Positions 52,165 through 62,127 of a stretch of 64,000 nucleotides of DNA are shown here, in pieces. Each line of letters opens with the position of its first letter. Position 1 is the stretch's first letter. The DNA comes from Beta vulgaris subsp. vulgaris (lineage: Eukaryota > Streptophyta > Magnoliopsida > Caryophyllales > Amaranthaceae), in contig NC_079208.1 in assembly GCF_026745355.1 (NCBI RefSeq), positions 17,905,260 through 17,969,259 on the forward strand. Reading direction: 5' to 3'. The notes beneath the pieces are model-generated. The model did no database searches. It had not been told where the DNA came from and saw only the letters and a program-made list of their open reading frames with translations. The position numbers and the translations under genes are program-made.

Positions 52165-54840
52165 ATGGCAAGTCAAGAAGGTGCATCCAAATCACTAGAG
52201 GTCGAGAATGATAAAGATAAGCAAATACAGGAACTGAAAGAGATGAATGCTCGACTCTTGGAGATACTGGAAAAACAGAATCAGAATAAGAATGACGATG
52301 AAGGAAAGTTTTATAAGCGGTTGGCTGCTCATAAGCCACGCACTTATGACGGTGAATCTGATCTCGTCAAGTTCGAGGATTGGATTACATATATAAGCAA
52401 ATTGCTGGATGTAGTCAGTTGCCCTGAAGCTTTGAAGGTGAAGATGGCTACTTTTTATTTGGAAGGTCCAGCTGACATTTGGTGGAATACCACCATGGGA
52501 ATAGCTCAGAAATCAGAAGTTACTTGGACAGAGTTTGTTGAGAAAATGAAGAATAAATTCTTTCCTCCAGCATTACGGAGGATGAAGGAAAATGAATTTT
52601 TATTTCTGAAGCAAGCGAAAATGTCTGTATTGGAGTATGCAGCAAAATTTCTTGAATTGTCTCGATTTGCACCTGACTTCGTGAGTAATGAAAGGGTGAA
52701 AATGATGCGATTCTTTGAGGGTCTGAATTTAAAGTATCAGAAACGAATTGGGACATACACCACCTTTGAAGAGTTGTATGATCGTGCTTTGGAACAAGAG
52801 AGAATTGAGATGAAGGATGAGGAGTTCAGAAAGAAAAGAAATGGAGGGAAATTTAAAGAGGGGGGATTCAAGAAGGCAAAAACTGAAATGTCAGCCCCAA
52901 ATCAGTTCGGAGGTCTAGCTGGGAATGGCCGAGGAGGTAGAACAGAATGGAAGTGCAATCGTTGTGGGAAGAATCATTACGGCAAAAATTGTTCGGGGCA
53001 GATGGTGTGTTTTAAATGTAAAAATGTTGGGCATCGAATTAGTGAGTGCCCTTTGTGGAAGGAATCAGGAAGGATAGGAGGAAATAATAAATCAGGGAAT
53101 ATGTTGATGCTGGCAGCTGGAGAAGGAAGTTCAAGTCAAGGTAGGGCCGGAAAAGGGAATCAGTATGGCAATCAAGGGAAAGCAGCAGGGAAGTTATTTG
53201 CTGTTAAAACGGAAGCGAAGGAGATTCCTGAGCTGCAGGAATTGCCAGGTAATGTAATTTCAGGGACGTTTCTTGTATGTAACTTAATGGCCAAGGTGTT
53301 ATTTGATTCTGGAGCTTCGCATTCATTTGTTTCAAATGTGTTTGTTAGCAATCTGCCGTGTAGACCATGTGTGCAACCTTTAAATATGCGTATTTGTATG
53401 CCAAATGGGGAGTCGATATGTTGTAAATGGATATTTAGAAATTGTGAAATTAGAATAGCAGGGTCCGAATTGCAGGTAGATCTGATACCCTTTAATCTAG
53501 ATTATTATGATGTGATTTTGGGAATGAATTGGTTAAGTAAAAATAGGGCGGTGATAGAATGTTATGCTAGAGCCGTCAGATTGAGGTCTCCCTGCGGAGA
53601 TAACATTGTGTATAAAGAAGAAATGGTAAGACCGATGGAAAAAGGTGAGGTGATAATTGAGAATGATATAGAGTTAATACCTGAAGGTATCGGTTATGTG
53701 AATCAAATAGAAGAGTGTAAAAAGGAGGAAAAGAAAATTGAAGAAATTCCAGTGGTCAGAGATTTCCAGGATGTATTTCCAGGAGATTTACCGGGATTGC
53801 CACCGCATCGGGTGGTTGATTTTCATATTGATCTGGTGCCGGGGGCGACACCGATATCTAGAGCTCCTTATAGGATGGCTCCTGCAGAAATGGCTGAATT
53901 GAAAAAGCAATTAGAAGAATTGTTGCAGAAAGGTTATATCCGACCTAGTGTGTCTCCATGGGGCGCACCAGTATTATTTGTGAAGAAAAAGGATGGTACG
54001 ATGAGATTGTGTATAGATTATCGGGAAATTATAAAATCACAATCCGGAATAGATATCCATTACCCCGAATTGATGATCTGTTCGATCAGTTGAAGGGGGC
54101 AGGAGTATTCTCAAAGATCGATTTAAGGTCGGGGTATCATCAAATGCGCATCGTGGAGGAAGATATACCGAAAACAGCATTCAGGACGAGATATGGACAT
54201 TATGAGTTCGTGGTGATGCCGTTTGGACTCACAAATGCACCGGCAGCTTTTATGGATTTAATGCAGAGGTACTTTAAGCCTTTACTCGATCGGTTTGTGG
54301 TAATTTTCATTGATGATATATTGGTGTATTCTAAAGATCGCCAAGAGCATGAAAAACATTTGAGGGAGGTATTGGAAATATTGCGAAGAGAGAAACTCTA
54401 TGCAATGCTGAGTAAGTGTGATTTTTGGTTGGATCAAGTAATGTTCTTAGGGCATGTGGTAACCAAAGAAGGTATAGCAGTGGACCCTGAAAAGATAAAA
54501 GCGGTAAAAGAGTGGCCTGCACCTACAAATGTTGGGGAAGTTAGAAGTTTTCTTGGGCTTGCTGGATATTATAGAAGATATGTGGAGAATTTTTCGCGAA
54601 TAGCTTTACCGATTACAAATTTGATCAAGAAGAATACAAGATTTCAGTGGACGGAGAAATGTGAGAAAGCTTTTCGGGAGTTAAAAGAAAAATTAACTAG
54701 CGCTCCAGTCTTAGCTCTACCTTCTGGGACAGAAGGATTTGAGGTTTATAGTGATGCCTCTCAGGAAGGATTAGGATGTGTGTTAATGCAGAACCAGCGG
54801 GTTATAGCTTACGCTTCCAGGCAATTGAAAGTATTTTTGT
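52165..54840 (+). pseudogene. Truncated gypsy gag-pol (gag, protease, RT, start of RNase H)
   Basis: One long frame (52165-54093) encodes Gag: a coiled head [58 protein letters not shown]; two knuckles ([27 protein letters not shown] at about 52950-53055); protease [13 protein letters not shown] at about 53295; and RT start [33 protein letters not shown] one-base change near 54030 shifts RT into 54030-54875: [32 protein letters not shown], catalytic [11 protein letters not shown] at about 54307, [18 protein letters not shown]. It ends in RNase H at YASRQLK, after which unrelated sequence begins (about 54830). Integrase is absent. This is the best preserved polyprotein of the window. Confidence 0.92.
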
Positions 54841-55444
54841 ATCGATATACTTTAGTGAGTTTTGGAAAAGCATAAGTATTGTTTTGAAAAGTTATTTGTT
54901 ATGATGTATGACTACTATTATGGTACCTAATTACAAAGGAGGAGTATTATAATATTTATAGCAAGGAAATATCGAGATTCATGGATTATGATACTATTTA
55001 AACATTAAAGTCTAATTTCCGCCACCTTAATATTTGAAAACTAGTGGGACTTGTGTACCAGCGTAGCTGACTGTTTTGTTCCTTTGAACCTGTCCTGGTG
55101 GGGCAGATTCAGTTGTTTTGCAGGAATAAGCTGAAGGTCAAAGATAAACTTTATTTGAAAAGTTCGTGATATATGTTTTGCTGCTGCGTGATGTTATTGT
55201 ATAACTCAATTATGGGATGTAACTTATAATTATGAATTTAACTTTTAATTACTTAGACTACGATGTAATAATTAAGTATTTTAAGTGGATTTTCATAAAC
55301 TATGCTCAGATTTATGCAGGTTCTTAACCTTCCAAGGGCAGGGGGTTAGGAATCTGTATTAACAGCATCTCTAATTAGTAGCTTATTCATTTAATTAATT
55401 AGAGTTAGTCATAAGTAAGCTGCTAACTAGGGAGGGCTGATCTA
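54841..55444. other. Non-coding segment after the truncated pol
   Basis: No coding signal. It ends with GGGAGGGCTGA next to TCTACCACCC, which is the inverted form of the GGGTGGTAGA purine tract at 51320-51329. Because the LTR start at 51331 reads TGTAATAGCCT, an LTR ending in ...AGGGCT would be expected; this stretch may be the far end of that LTR. This is an inference. Confidence 0.35.
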
Positions 55445-55844
55445 CCACCCTTAAAATAAATTTCGTCCTCGAAATTTAAAAACTTAAAACTTTAGATCGT
55501 TTCAAAATGAATATATCACATAAAACATTTCCACAAAAAAAAAAAAATTTACGCAGAATCATAACAAACTATAATATTTCAAAAGAAAAATTTCCTAACT
55601 TTCTGCAATCTCAATTATATAATTCAGTCTTCCTCTTATAGACACTCAATCTAAATCCCAATAGACTTTTCACTTTTGCAAACTTCACAACATTCAACCT
55701 TCAATTTTCTCAACTTCCAATTCCTCAATTTTCAACTAACTAATAACCCAATCATTTTCAATCATTCCTAAATATCTTTCTTAATCAATATGTCATGATA
55801 TGAAGATCACGACAACTCCGAAACAACCATACTCTGATACCACC
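55445..55844 (-). other. Short internal region of a non-autonomous LTR element with primer-binding site
   Basis: On the - strand, TGGTATCAGAG (55832-55842) follows the LTR end TGTTACA by two bases, the normal primer-binding site arrangement. About 400 bases later comes TTTCGAGGACGAAATTTATT and the purine-rich AAGGGTGGTAGA. No coding frame exists between them, as in non-autonomous LTR elements. Confidence 0.65.
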
Positions 55845-58044
55845 TGTAACAGCCCGCACTTCCGAGCTGCTAGCTAATTATACTTAACATTCACTAATCA
55901 CAATCAACGCTTAATAAACCTCGAATTAATAAATACTCGCAGCGGAAACATAAACCTTAACCGATCCTGGACCTGTGGTCAGGGCCCACAACAATCATCC
56001 TCAAAAACCCAATAACATATTACATAATACCTTGCTCGACTTCCAAAGCAATATAATAATTTATTCACAAATAAGGATATATAATCCTAAATACAACTTC
56101 TGAGCTATTACATCTAATTATAACCTTGATAACTGATTCTTCCTTTTACTCCATTCCGAGCTTTCCACATCCGAACCTGCAGGATCACTAACAATGAACC
56201 CTCTTTCATTTTCCCAAAGAACGCTCAATTTATTTCCAAGAGTACAATATCTCCAAATTTGCGATCAATCTCCAATAATCACCTTTAACAAAATTAGAAT
56301 CATTTCCCTTTGAAACATGAAACAATCGAGAGGAAGAGAACCCAACATCAAACAACAAAAGCAGCATCAATATATAGCCAGCAATTGAAATGAATGGTGA
56401 AGCAGAATCCCGTCGAAGAAGTAACACCGATCGAACTCGTGGCAGCAGCATCCACGAATCAAAGAAGGGAGAAAAACAGCAGTGTAGCACCAATACCCCG
56501 AAACAGAGGAGAGAGAAAATAGTAGGTGCAAGCAGCGACGATGCCGGAGCACCAACCGAACAACAACAACAATACCGAAGCAGAGGAGAGAGAAAAAAAA
56601 AACCACAAATGAGCAGCACGAATCCACAATAGAATAGAGGAGAGAGAATCCGGCGACACCAAGCGCCAGAACCACGGCGGCAGCGACAGCCGTGGTGGTC
56701 AAGAATTTCAGGCGAGAGGAAAGATCGAACTTGAGAGGGAAATAAAATGGAAGCACCGTGAAGAATGAGACTTGAATGAAGAAGTTAGGGTTTTTGTTTT
56801 TCATTTGGTCAAAGAAGACATAAAAACTTGACAAGTAAACACTTTGGTGTCTAATCCTTGTTAAGCCACGCAAGACAAGAATGAAATGGATTTTTTTTCT
56901 TTTCTTCTTTTTTTTTTCTTTTTTTTTCTAAAATATAACTTGAACTCAAATTATATTTAGATATTAAAAAAGAAAAAAAAAAGAAGAAAAGAAAAAAAAT
57001 CCATTTCATTCTTGTCTTGCGTGGCTTAACAAGGATTAGACACCAAAGTGTTTACTTGTCAAGTTTTTATGTCTTCTTTGACCAAATGAAAAACAAAAAC
57101 CCTAACTTCTTCATTCAAGTCTCATTCTTCACGGTGCTTCCATTTTATTTCCCTCTCAAGTTTGATCTTTCCTCTCGCCTGAAATTCTTGACCACCACGG
57201 CTGTCGCTGCCGCCGTGGTTCTGGCGCTTGGTGTCGCCGGATTCTCTCTCCTCTATTCTATTGTGGATTCGTGCTGCTCATTTGTGGTTTTTTTTTTCTC
57301 TCCTCTGCTTCGGTATTGTTGTTGTTGTTCGGTTGGTGCTCCGGCATCGTCGCTGCTGGCACCTACTATTTTCTCTCTCCTCTGTTTCGGGGTATTGGTG
57401 CTGCACTGCTGTTTTTCTCCCTTCTTTGATTCGTGGATGCTGCTGCCACGAGTTCGATCGGTGTTACTTCTTCGACGGGATTCTGCTTCACCATTCATTT
57501 CAATTGCTGGCTATATATTGATGCTGCTTTTGTTGTTTGATGTTGGGTTCTCTTCCTCTCGATTGTTTCATGTTTCAGAGGGAAATGATTCTAATTTTGT
57601 TAAAGGTGATTATTGGAGATTGATCGCAAATTTGGAGATATTGTACTCTTGGAAATAAATTGAGCGTTCTTTGGGAAAATGAAAGAGGGTTCATTGTTAG
57701 TGATCCTGCAGGTTCGGATGTGGAAAGCTCGGAATGGAGTAAAAGGAAGAATCAGTTATCAAGGTTATAATTAGATGTAATAGCTCAGAAGTTGTATTTA
57801 GGATTATATATCCTTATTTGTGAATAAATTATTATATTGCTTTGGAAGTCGAGCAAGGTATTATGTAATATGTTATTGGGTTTTTGAGGATGATTGTTGT
57901 GGGCCCTGACCCACAGGTCCAGGATCGGTTAAGGTTTATGTTTCCGCTGCGAGTATTTATTAATTCGAGGTTTATTAAGCGTTGATTGTGATTAGTGAAT
58001 GTTAAGTATAATTAGCTAGCAGCTCGGAAGTGCGGGCTGTTACA
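55845..58044. repeat. 2.2 kb palindrome of two head-to-head LTR copies
   Basis: Arms of about 1.08 kb (55845-56927 on the - strand and 56966-58044 on the + strand) are near-identical inverted copies separated by about 38 bases. Each arm ends outward in GGCTGTTACA. Only a few single-base differences are visible, for example TGCTTGCACC against TGCTGGCACC. A GC-rich leader patch and a TC-rich promoter-like area are present in each arm. Transcription through both would give a long hairpin RNA. Confidence 0.93.
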
Positions 58045-58485
58045 CATAGACTCAAAAATACGAGGTCGTCTACACGACTGATCTTCAACCTCGTGTATCA
58101 TCTCATCTACCCGATCCCCATCGTCATCTACAAATTCATCATCCAAATTCTCATCCCCTAACTCATCATCATCCTTCTTTTTTTCTTCACATACATCGTT
58201 CTTTACTCCAGAGCTTCCCATATACCTCCCCTGCTCACCATGCCAAACCCATACGTGGTATTGAGGCCTAAACCCACGGTGAAAGACATGCTCCCTAACC
58301 ACATGTATACTACTAACCTTGCTCACATTTCTACAATCCAAACAAGGACAATAAAAGTCGACTGCTCCAGAGGATGTTTGATATTCTAATGCACTTCTAT
58401 AGAATTCCGAGACCCCATTCACAAACTCAATCGATTCACGACTACCATACATCCAAGTACGATCCATCTCATTCAAGAAGTCCAC
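58045..58485 (-). pseudogene. CACTA-A transposase N-terminal exon (transposase-associated domain)
   Basis: On the - strand the ATG at 58485 begins MDFLNEMDRTWMYGSRESIE, followed by FVNGVSEFYRSALEY, FYCPCLDCRNVS, VREHVFHRGFRPQYHVWVWH. This is the Transpos_assoc domain found at the start of TNPD proteins, with its CPC--C and W-HGE pattern. An acidic stretch (DELGDENLDDEFVDDDGD) follows and the exon ends at IFESM, where the 6.9 kb insertion begins. The intact gene would continue at 51127 in the same frame. The acidic region likely links the DNA-binding and catalytic parts. Confidence 0.9.
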
Positions 58486-59679
58486 CTCTAATAATTAAAC
58501 ACAACATTCATTATAATGCGTCAATAATTATTAAAGTACACACACTCACATATTCAAATCACACACGTATACATCAAGCTAAGATAGTGACATGTTCAAT
58601 TGTATGCATGCAGTCAAAGGTCCTTATTACTCCAACCTAACCCATCCTCGGACGTCTAATCTCACTAATGAATATATGCCAACTTCTCAATTCTAAGGAA
58701 AATCCGGCAGCATTTCCCTACAGTTCTCCAAGTACACAATGTAGATAATTACTTATCTACATATGTACCCAGAGAACAATGTAGAGAAACGATAAGCCAA
58801 TATTTTCCTCAGAATTGAAAAGAAGACACACATTCACCACCTAAGTGAGATCAAACGTCCAAGAACAGTCCCAACCCGGGGACTATTCAAGACTTACTCC
58901 TAATGAGTAAATCTTGAACGGGTATCTAGGCATATATGATGATGATTAAAACAACTTGTAGATTTCATATATAGCTAAATCACATTGCGTTTTCATACAA
59001 TCTCATATCAACAAATAATATATACATTATAAAAAATACATATACATTCAATAAATTATCAACTTTTTCTACATGTTAAAGTAGTTACCTCTTAACACCA
59101 ACGACGAGCAATGAAGAGAAAAGAGATACTTGAGACTTTATTTGCCTTCCTTAGCCTCTTCTTCCTACAATTGACAAAACCCACATTGCACATTAACCAT
59201 TTAATTCAACTAAGAAAAAAAAATAATAATTTAAAAACAAAATTAATTCATACCTAATAAACCACTCAAATGGTGGAGAAGAAATGAGAAGATAAGAGAA
59301 GGGTAGTGGTGATGGTGGAGAAGAGAAGATAAGAGAAGAGAAGAGAAGGGTTACGTCGCGCAATGTGGGTGGCGCACAAGGTGGTGGCGGACCCACTGTA
59401 CTCAAAATTGTGGTGGGCGGCAGTGGGGAACTCGAATTCCGACGCACAATGTGGTGGTGGTGGTAGTGGTGAACTCGAAAATTTCGTCGCGCAATTTTGT
59501 AGGTGGTGGTAGTGGTGAATTCCGACGCACAATGTGGTGGTGGTGTTGGTGGTGCACTCGAAATTAGGTCGCAAAAAATGGTGGTGGTGCACTCGAAATT
59601 TTTCGCTCTAAGTGAAAGAAAGAGGGAAAGTGTAGAACACTGTACATGCGCGCACTAATTAAACTCACTCAAAAAAAAA
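58486..59679. other. CACTA-A transposase upstream region with degenerate GTGGTG repeats
   Basis: No coding domain. 58486-59100 is AT-rich and may hold an intron and the 5' leader. 59270-59600 contains repeated GTGGTGGTGGTAGTGGTGAA and GACGCACAATGTGG words, a degenerate repeat of roughly 60 bases. Open frames over it on the - strand (His/Pro-rich) are composition artefacts. The promoter is expected between here and 60013. Confidence 0.5.
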
Positions 59680-60013
59680 GTTTCAGTAGGGTTGCGCTAG
59701 TTATAAAAAGCGCAGCCCTACTAAGTAAGAAGGGCTGCGCTTTTTTTAAAAAGCGCAGCCCTTCACTTAGTAGGGCTGCGCTTTTTAAAAAAGCGCAACC
59801 CTTCTCAAAGTGTAGGGCTGCGCTTTTTTAGAAGCGCAACCCTTCTAATGTGAGAAGGGCTGCGCTTTATGCTGCGCTTTTTCATAAAGCTCAACCCTTC
59901 TGTTATGTAGGGCTGCGCATTTTTAAAAAAGCGCAACCCTTCATTGATAGGGTTGCGCTTTTACCAAAAGCGCAGCCCTTCTTGCGCAGCCCTTCTGTTT
60001 TTTTCCCCTAGTG
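59680..60013. repeat. CACTA-A right terminal and subterminal repeats
   Basis: AGGGCTGCGCTTTT and its complement alternate about a dozen times, many as hairpin pairs, ending in CCCCTAGTG. Same motif and density as at the left end. This is the end nearest the transposase start, so it also contains the likely promoter. Confidence 0.9.
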
Positions 60014-60680
60014 TTGTGAACTTCACACTCTATCTGGGCCTTGTAGGAACTTAACTAGTTCATCCCAAGAATAACATCTAGATCTCCCAAAGTCAATTTT
60101 CTCAGACAAACCTTGCTCAAATATCTGAGCCTTTAACTCCTCAGTGGCTACTACCTCAAGTGCAAACCTAGATAATGCTATGAACTTGCTATAATACTCA
60201 GAGATAGTCATACTCCTCAAGCTAAGGTTTATGAAATCCTAAGGCTTTTGCTTTCTCATAAATACTGGGTAAATTTTTTCTCTTAAATCAGCAATAAAGG
60301 ATTCCCAATTAAACTCTTCTGCAACACTCTAGTCCCATTCTCTTTCCAGGACAAGTCAGCCTCATCTTGCAGATAAAGTACAACATAACCTACTTCCATA
60401 CCCTCAGGACAGTTTACAACCCCAAAGATCTTTTTGAAATTCCCTAATCCAATTCTCTAAGAGGGTAGGGTCAGCTTACCCCTTAAGGTACGACAATTTA
60501 ATCTTAGCTAGTCTCTCAACATGTCCCCAACAAGATCGGGACGTTAAGCTCTTTCGTGAGTCAAATTCTCTGCCAATAAGCCAATAGTAGAAGCTAAGGT
60601 ATCATTGTTATTTGACTCTCTACTTCGCAAACTGAAATTTGACGTCACTATATTTTGGTTTCGATTCACAACTTACTTGC
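60014..60680 (-). pseudogene. Gypsy-B gag fused to a protease remnant
   Basis: On the - strand a gag start-like segment (NNNDTLASTIGLLAENLTHE) is at about 60620-60560, then ERLAKIKLSYLKG, and from 60220 MRSMTISEYYSKFIALSRFA, FEQGLSEKI. Immediately after (about 60097) the sequence corresponds to protease [13 protein letters not shown] of Gypsy-A, not to the rest of gag. So about 0.8 kb with the zinc knuckles and the protease active site is deleted. The CACTA-A insertion follows at 60013. Several frame breaks occur within gag. Confidence 0.75.
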
Positions 60681-61344
60681 CATTTTCTACGAAGACAACA
60701 TTTGATTTGACCATAAAGATCACATCAACAAACAATTTATCATGAAGTTACTATAGCACTAAGTTCACACATTGAACCATAACAATCATATATTCACGCA
60801 TGAATAAATATTCGCATTAATAATCACATAAGGATCAAATGAAACCAATCACAATACAATAAATAAAATATTCCCCTTTTCGCGTACTAAAATATATTCT
60901 CACTCAACTCAACTAACTGAATAATAACTTTCATTCCTCAAACGATAATAAGAATGTTTTTTCCCATCCAAAATAACCAACTTATTCCTTAACAATATAA
61001 ACATGCTAAATAAGAAAATTTAATCCATTGTAGCTTAGCTGCTTATTCAACTACTAACCTTAGAATATAATTACTCTATGGAGTTACATTATCATTCCTA
61101 TCCTTGTTTTTTTATGCTTTTATGGATTAAACATTTCATCTTCTAAGTATCCAAAGTCCTCACTAAAATAGTAATAATTAGTATTCCTATGTCTAGTAGA
61201 TCTTCAAATCCTTTTGGTTTGAGGTCTATTCTTTTCTAAACTCTAAGTTACTAACATAGCTCAGATAAAATCTCCAAGTATCATTGTAGATTTCCTTTCG
61301 GGTTTTCCCTCTAGTACGAACAACTCTTGAATTACCTCATCATC
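60681..61344. other. Gypsy-B spacer between acidic ORF and gag
   Basis: AT-rich leader corresponding to 29930-30449 of Gypsy-A. The part near 61270-61344 still shows - strand homology to the second half of the acidic ORF (VGIPNSDDEVIQE) in a shifted frame. Nothing else recognised. Confidence 0.45.
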
Positions 61345-61504
61345 GCTATTAGGGATGCCTACTTCGTTCTAACACACAACAGATAACGATCTCTATGTTA
61401 GTGTAGCTATCACTCCCAAACTCATGACCTCCATCACTCTCATCATCGCTCAACACAATAGAGTTGTAGTAGCTCCCTACTTTAGTATCTTCTCTATCTG
61501 ACAT
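61345..61504 (-). pseudogene. Gypsy-B copy of the small acidic ORF
   Basis: On the - strand the ATG at 61504 gives MSDREDTKVGSYYNSIVLSD, then DESDGGHEFGSDSYTNIEI. This parallels Gypsy-A (SYYNPIVLSDDEDDGGYEYD). A frameshift follows and the frame ends at 61349. Shared start, spacing and acidic motif support real coding in the ancestor. Confidence 0.6.
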
Positions 61505-62110
61505 GGCTAGAAATCTATAACAAATAAATATAACTTCCATAAATATTTGGTACTCTCACTTAACATACTTCCTAGCAATGAACAATAAGGAGTTACTACC
61601 AACAACATTGGCACAAGAATATAGCAGTTAGTAGGGAAAAAAATATAAATAGTTATTAGGGAAGAAAAATATAATCATGCTCAACTAACTATTTAATGCA
61701 GGCATATATTATATCTATCTTATATGCCCTTCCTATACTACCCATTATCACAATACAACAAGGAAAACTTAAAATTATTAAAATAATAAATAATACTAAT
61801 TATAATTTTTGACTAGTAAATAAAATTAACACAAAATTCAAAGTCAATAAATTTCCAAAAAGAAAAAAACTTTGGACAAAAACAAAAAATTCAAACCATA
61901 AAATTTCGGAAAAAAATGATCCGGACAAATGAAATAGAATTTTTGAACGACAAAAAAAATTCAAACCTTATTTTTCAAATACAATTTTTCGAATAAAAAC
62001 GTGTTTCAAAAATTAGCTTAAATACAACGAAAAAGTAGGAGCTCAATTCTAAGAAATTTATTTAAATAACTAGCTAGTTAGGCGCCTAAAATTTTTGAAA
62101 ATAACCTAAA

Positions 62111-62124
62111 GCTCCCATATACCA
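62111..62124 (-). promoter_or_regulatory. Degenerate primer-binding site of Gypsy-B
   Basis: On the - strand TGGTATATGGGAGC lies a few bases after the LTR end GTGTTACA. It resembles TGGTATCAGAGC with changes. Confidence 0.6.
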
Positions 62125-62127
62125 GTT

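Larger units (their letters stand above)
51133..58044 (+). mobile_element. 6.9 kb composite LTR-retrotransposon insertion in the transposase gene
   Basis: It begins TGTAACAGTCG and ends GGCTGTTACA, with the perfect duplication CATAG at 51128-51132 and 58045-58049. Removing it restores the transposase frame (FESM joined to SQAAEK). Inside, the parts do not form a standard element: a 135-bp LTR start, a gypsy 3' end with purine tract, another LTR start (51331), a truncated gag-pol, a gypsy-like 3' end in inverted orientation, a - strand primer-binding site, and two LTR copies head to head. It is best described as one insertion that was rearranged during or after integration. Confidence 0.8.
40723..60013 (-). 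mobile_element. CACTA-A: En/Spm-type DNA transposon (19.3 kb including a 6.9 kb insertion)
   Basis: The ends read CACTAGTGGAAAAAAGCAG (left) and, inverted, CACTAGGGGAAAAAAACAG (right). The flanking triplets are TTA (40720-40722) and TTG (60014-60016), a 3-bp duplication with one mismatch. Subterminal repeats fill both ends. Encoded on the - strand are a TNPD-type transposase and a second gene with Transposase_24-like and Ulp1-protease parts, together with two satellite-like arrays. Gypsy-B reads continuously across the insertion point. Both genes contain frame breaks, so this copy is probably not self-mobile. Confidence 0.93.

Noticed and set aside
57017..57658. Long open frame (213 codons) with hydrophobic stretches, mirrored at 56230-56873
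   Set aside because: It lies wholly in the LTR palindrome arms, appears equally on both arms, and is Leu/Phe/Ser-rich without any domain. It is LTR leader sequence, not a gene.
59193..59592. His/Thr/Pro-rich - strand frames
   Set aside because: They follow the degenerate GTGGTG repeat and have no domain.
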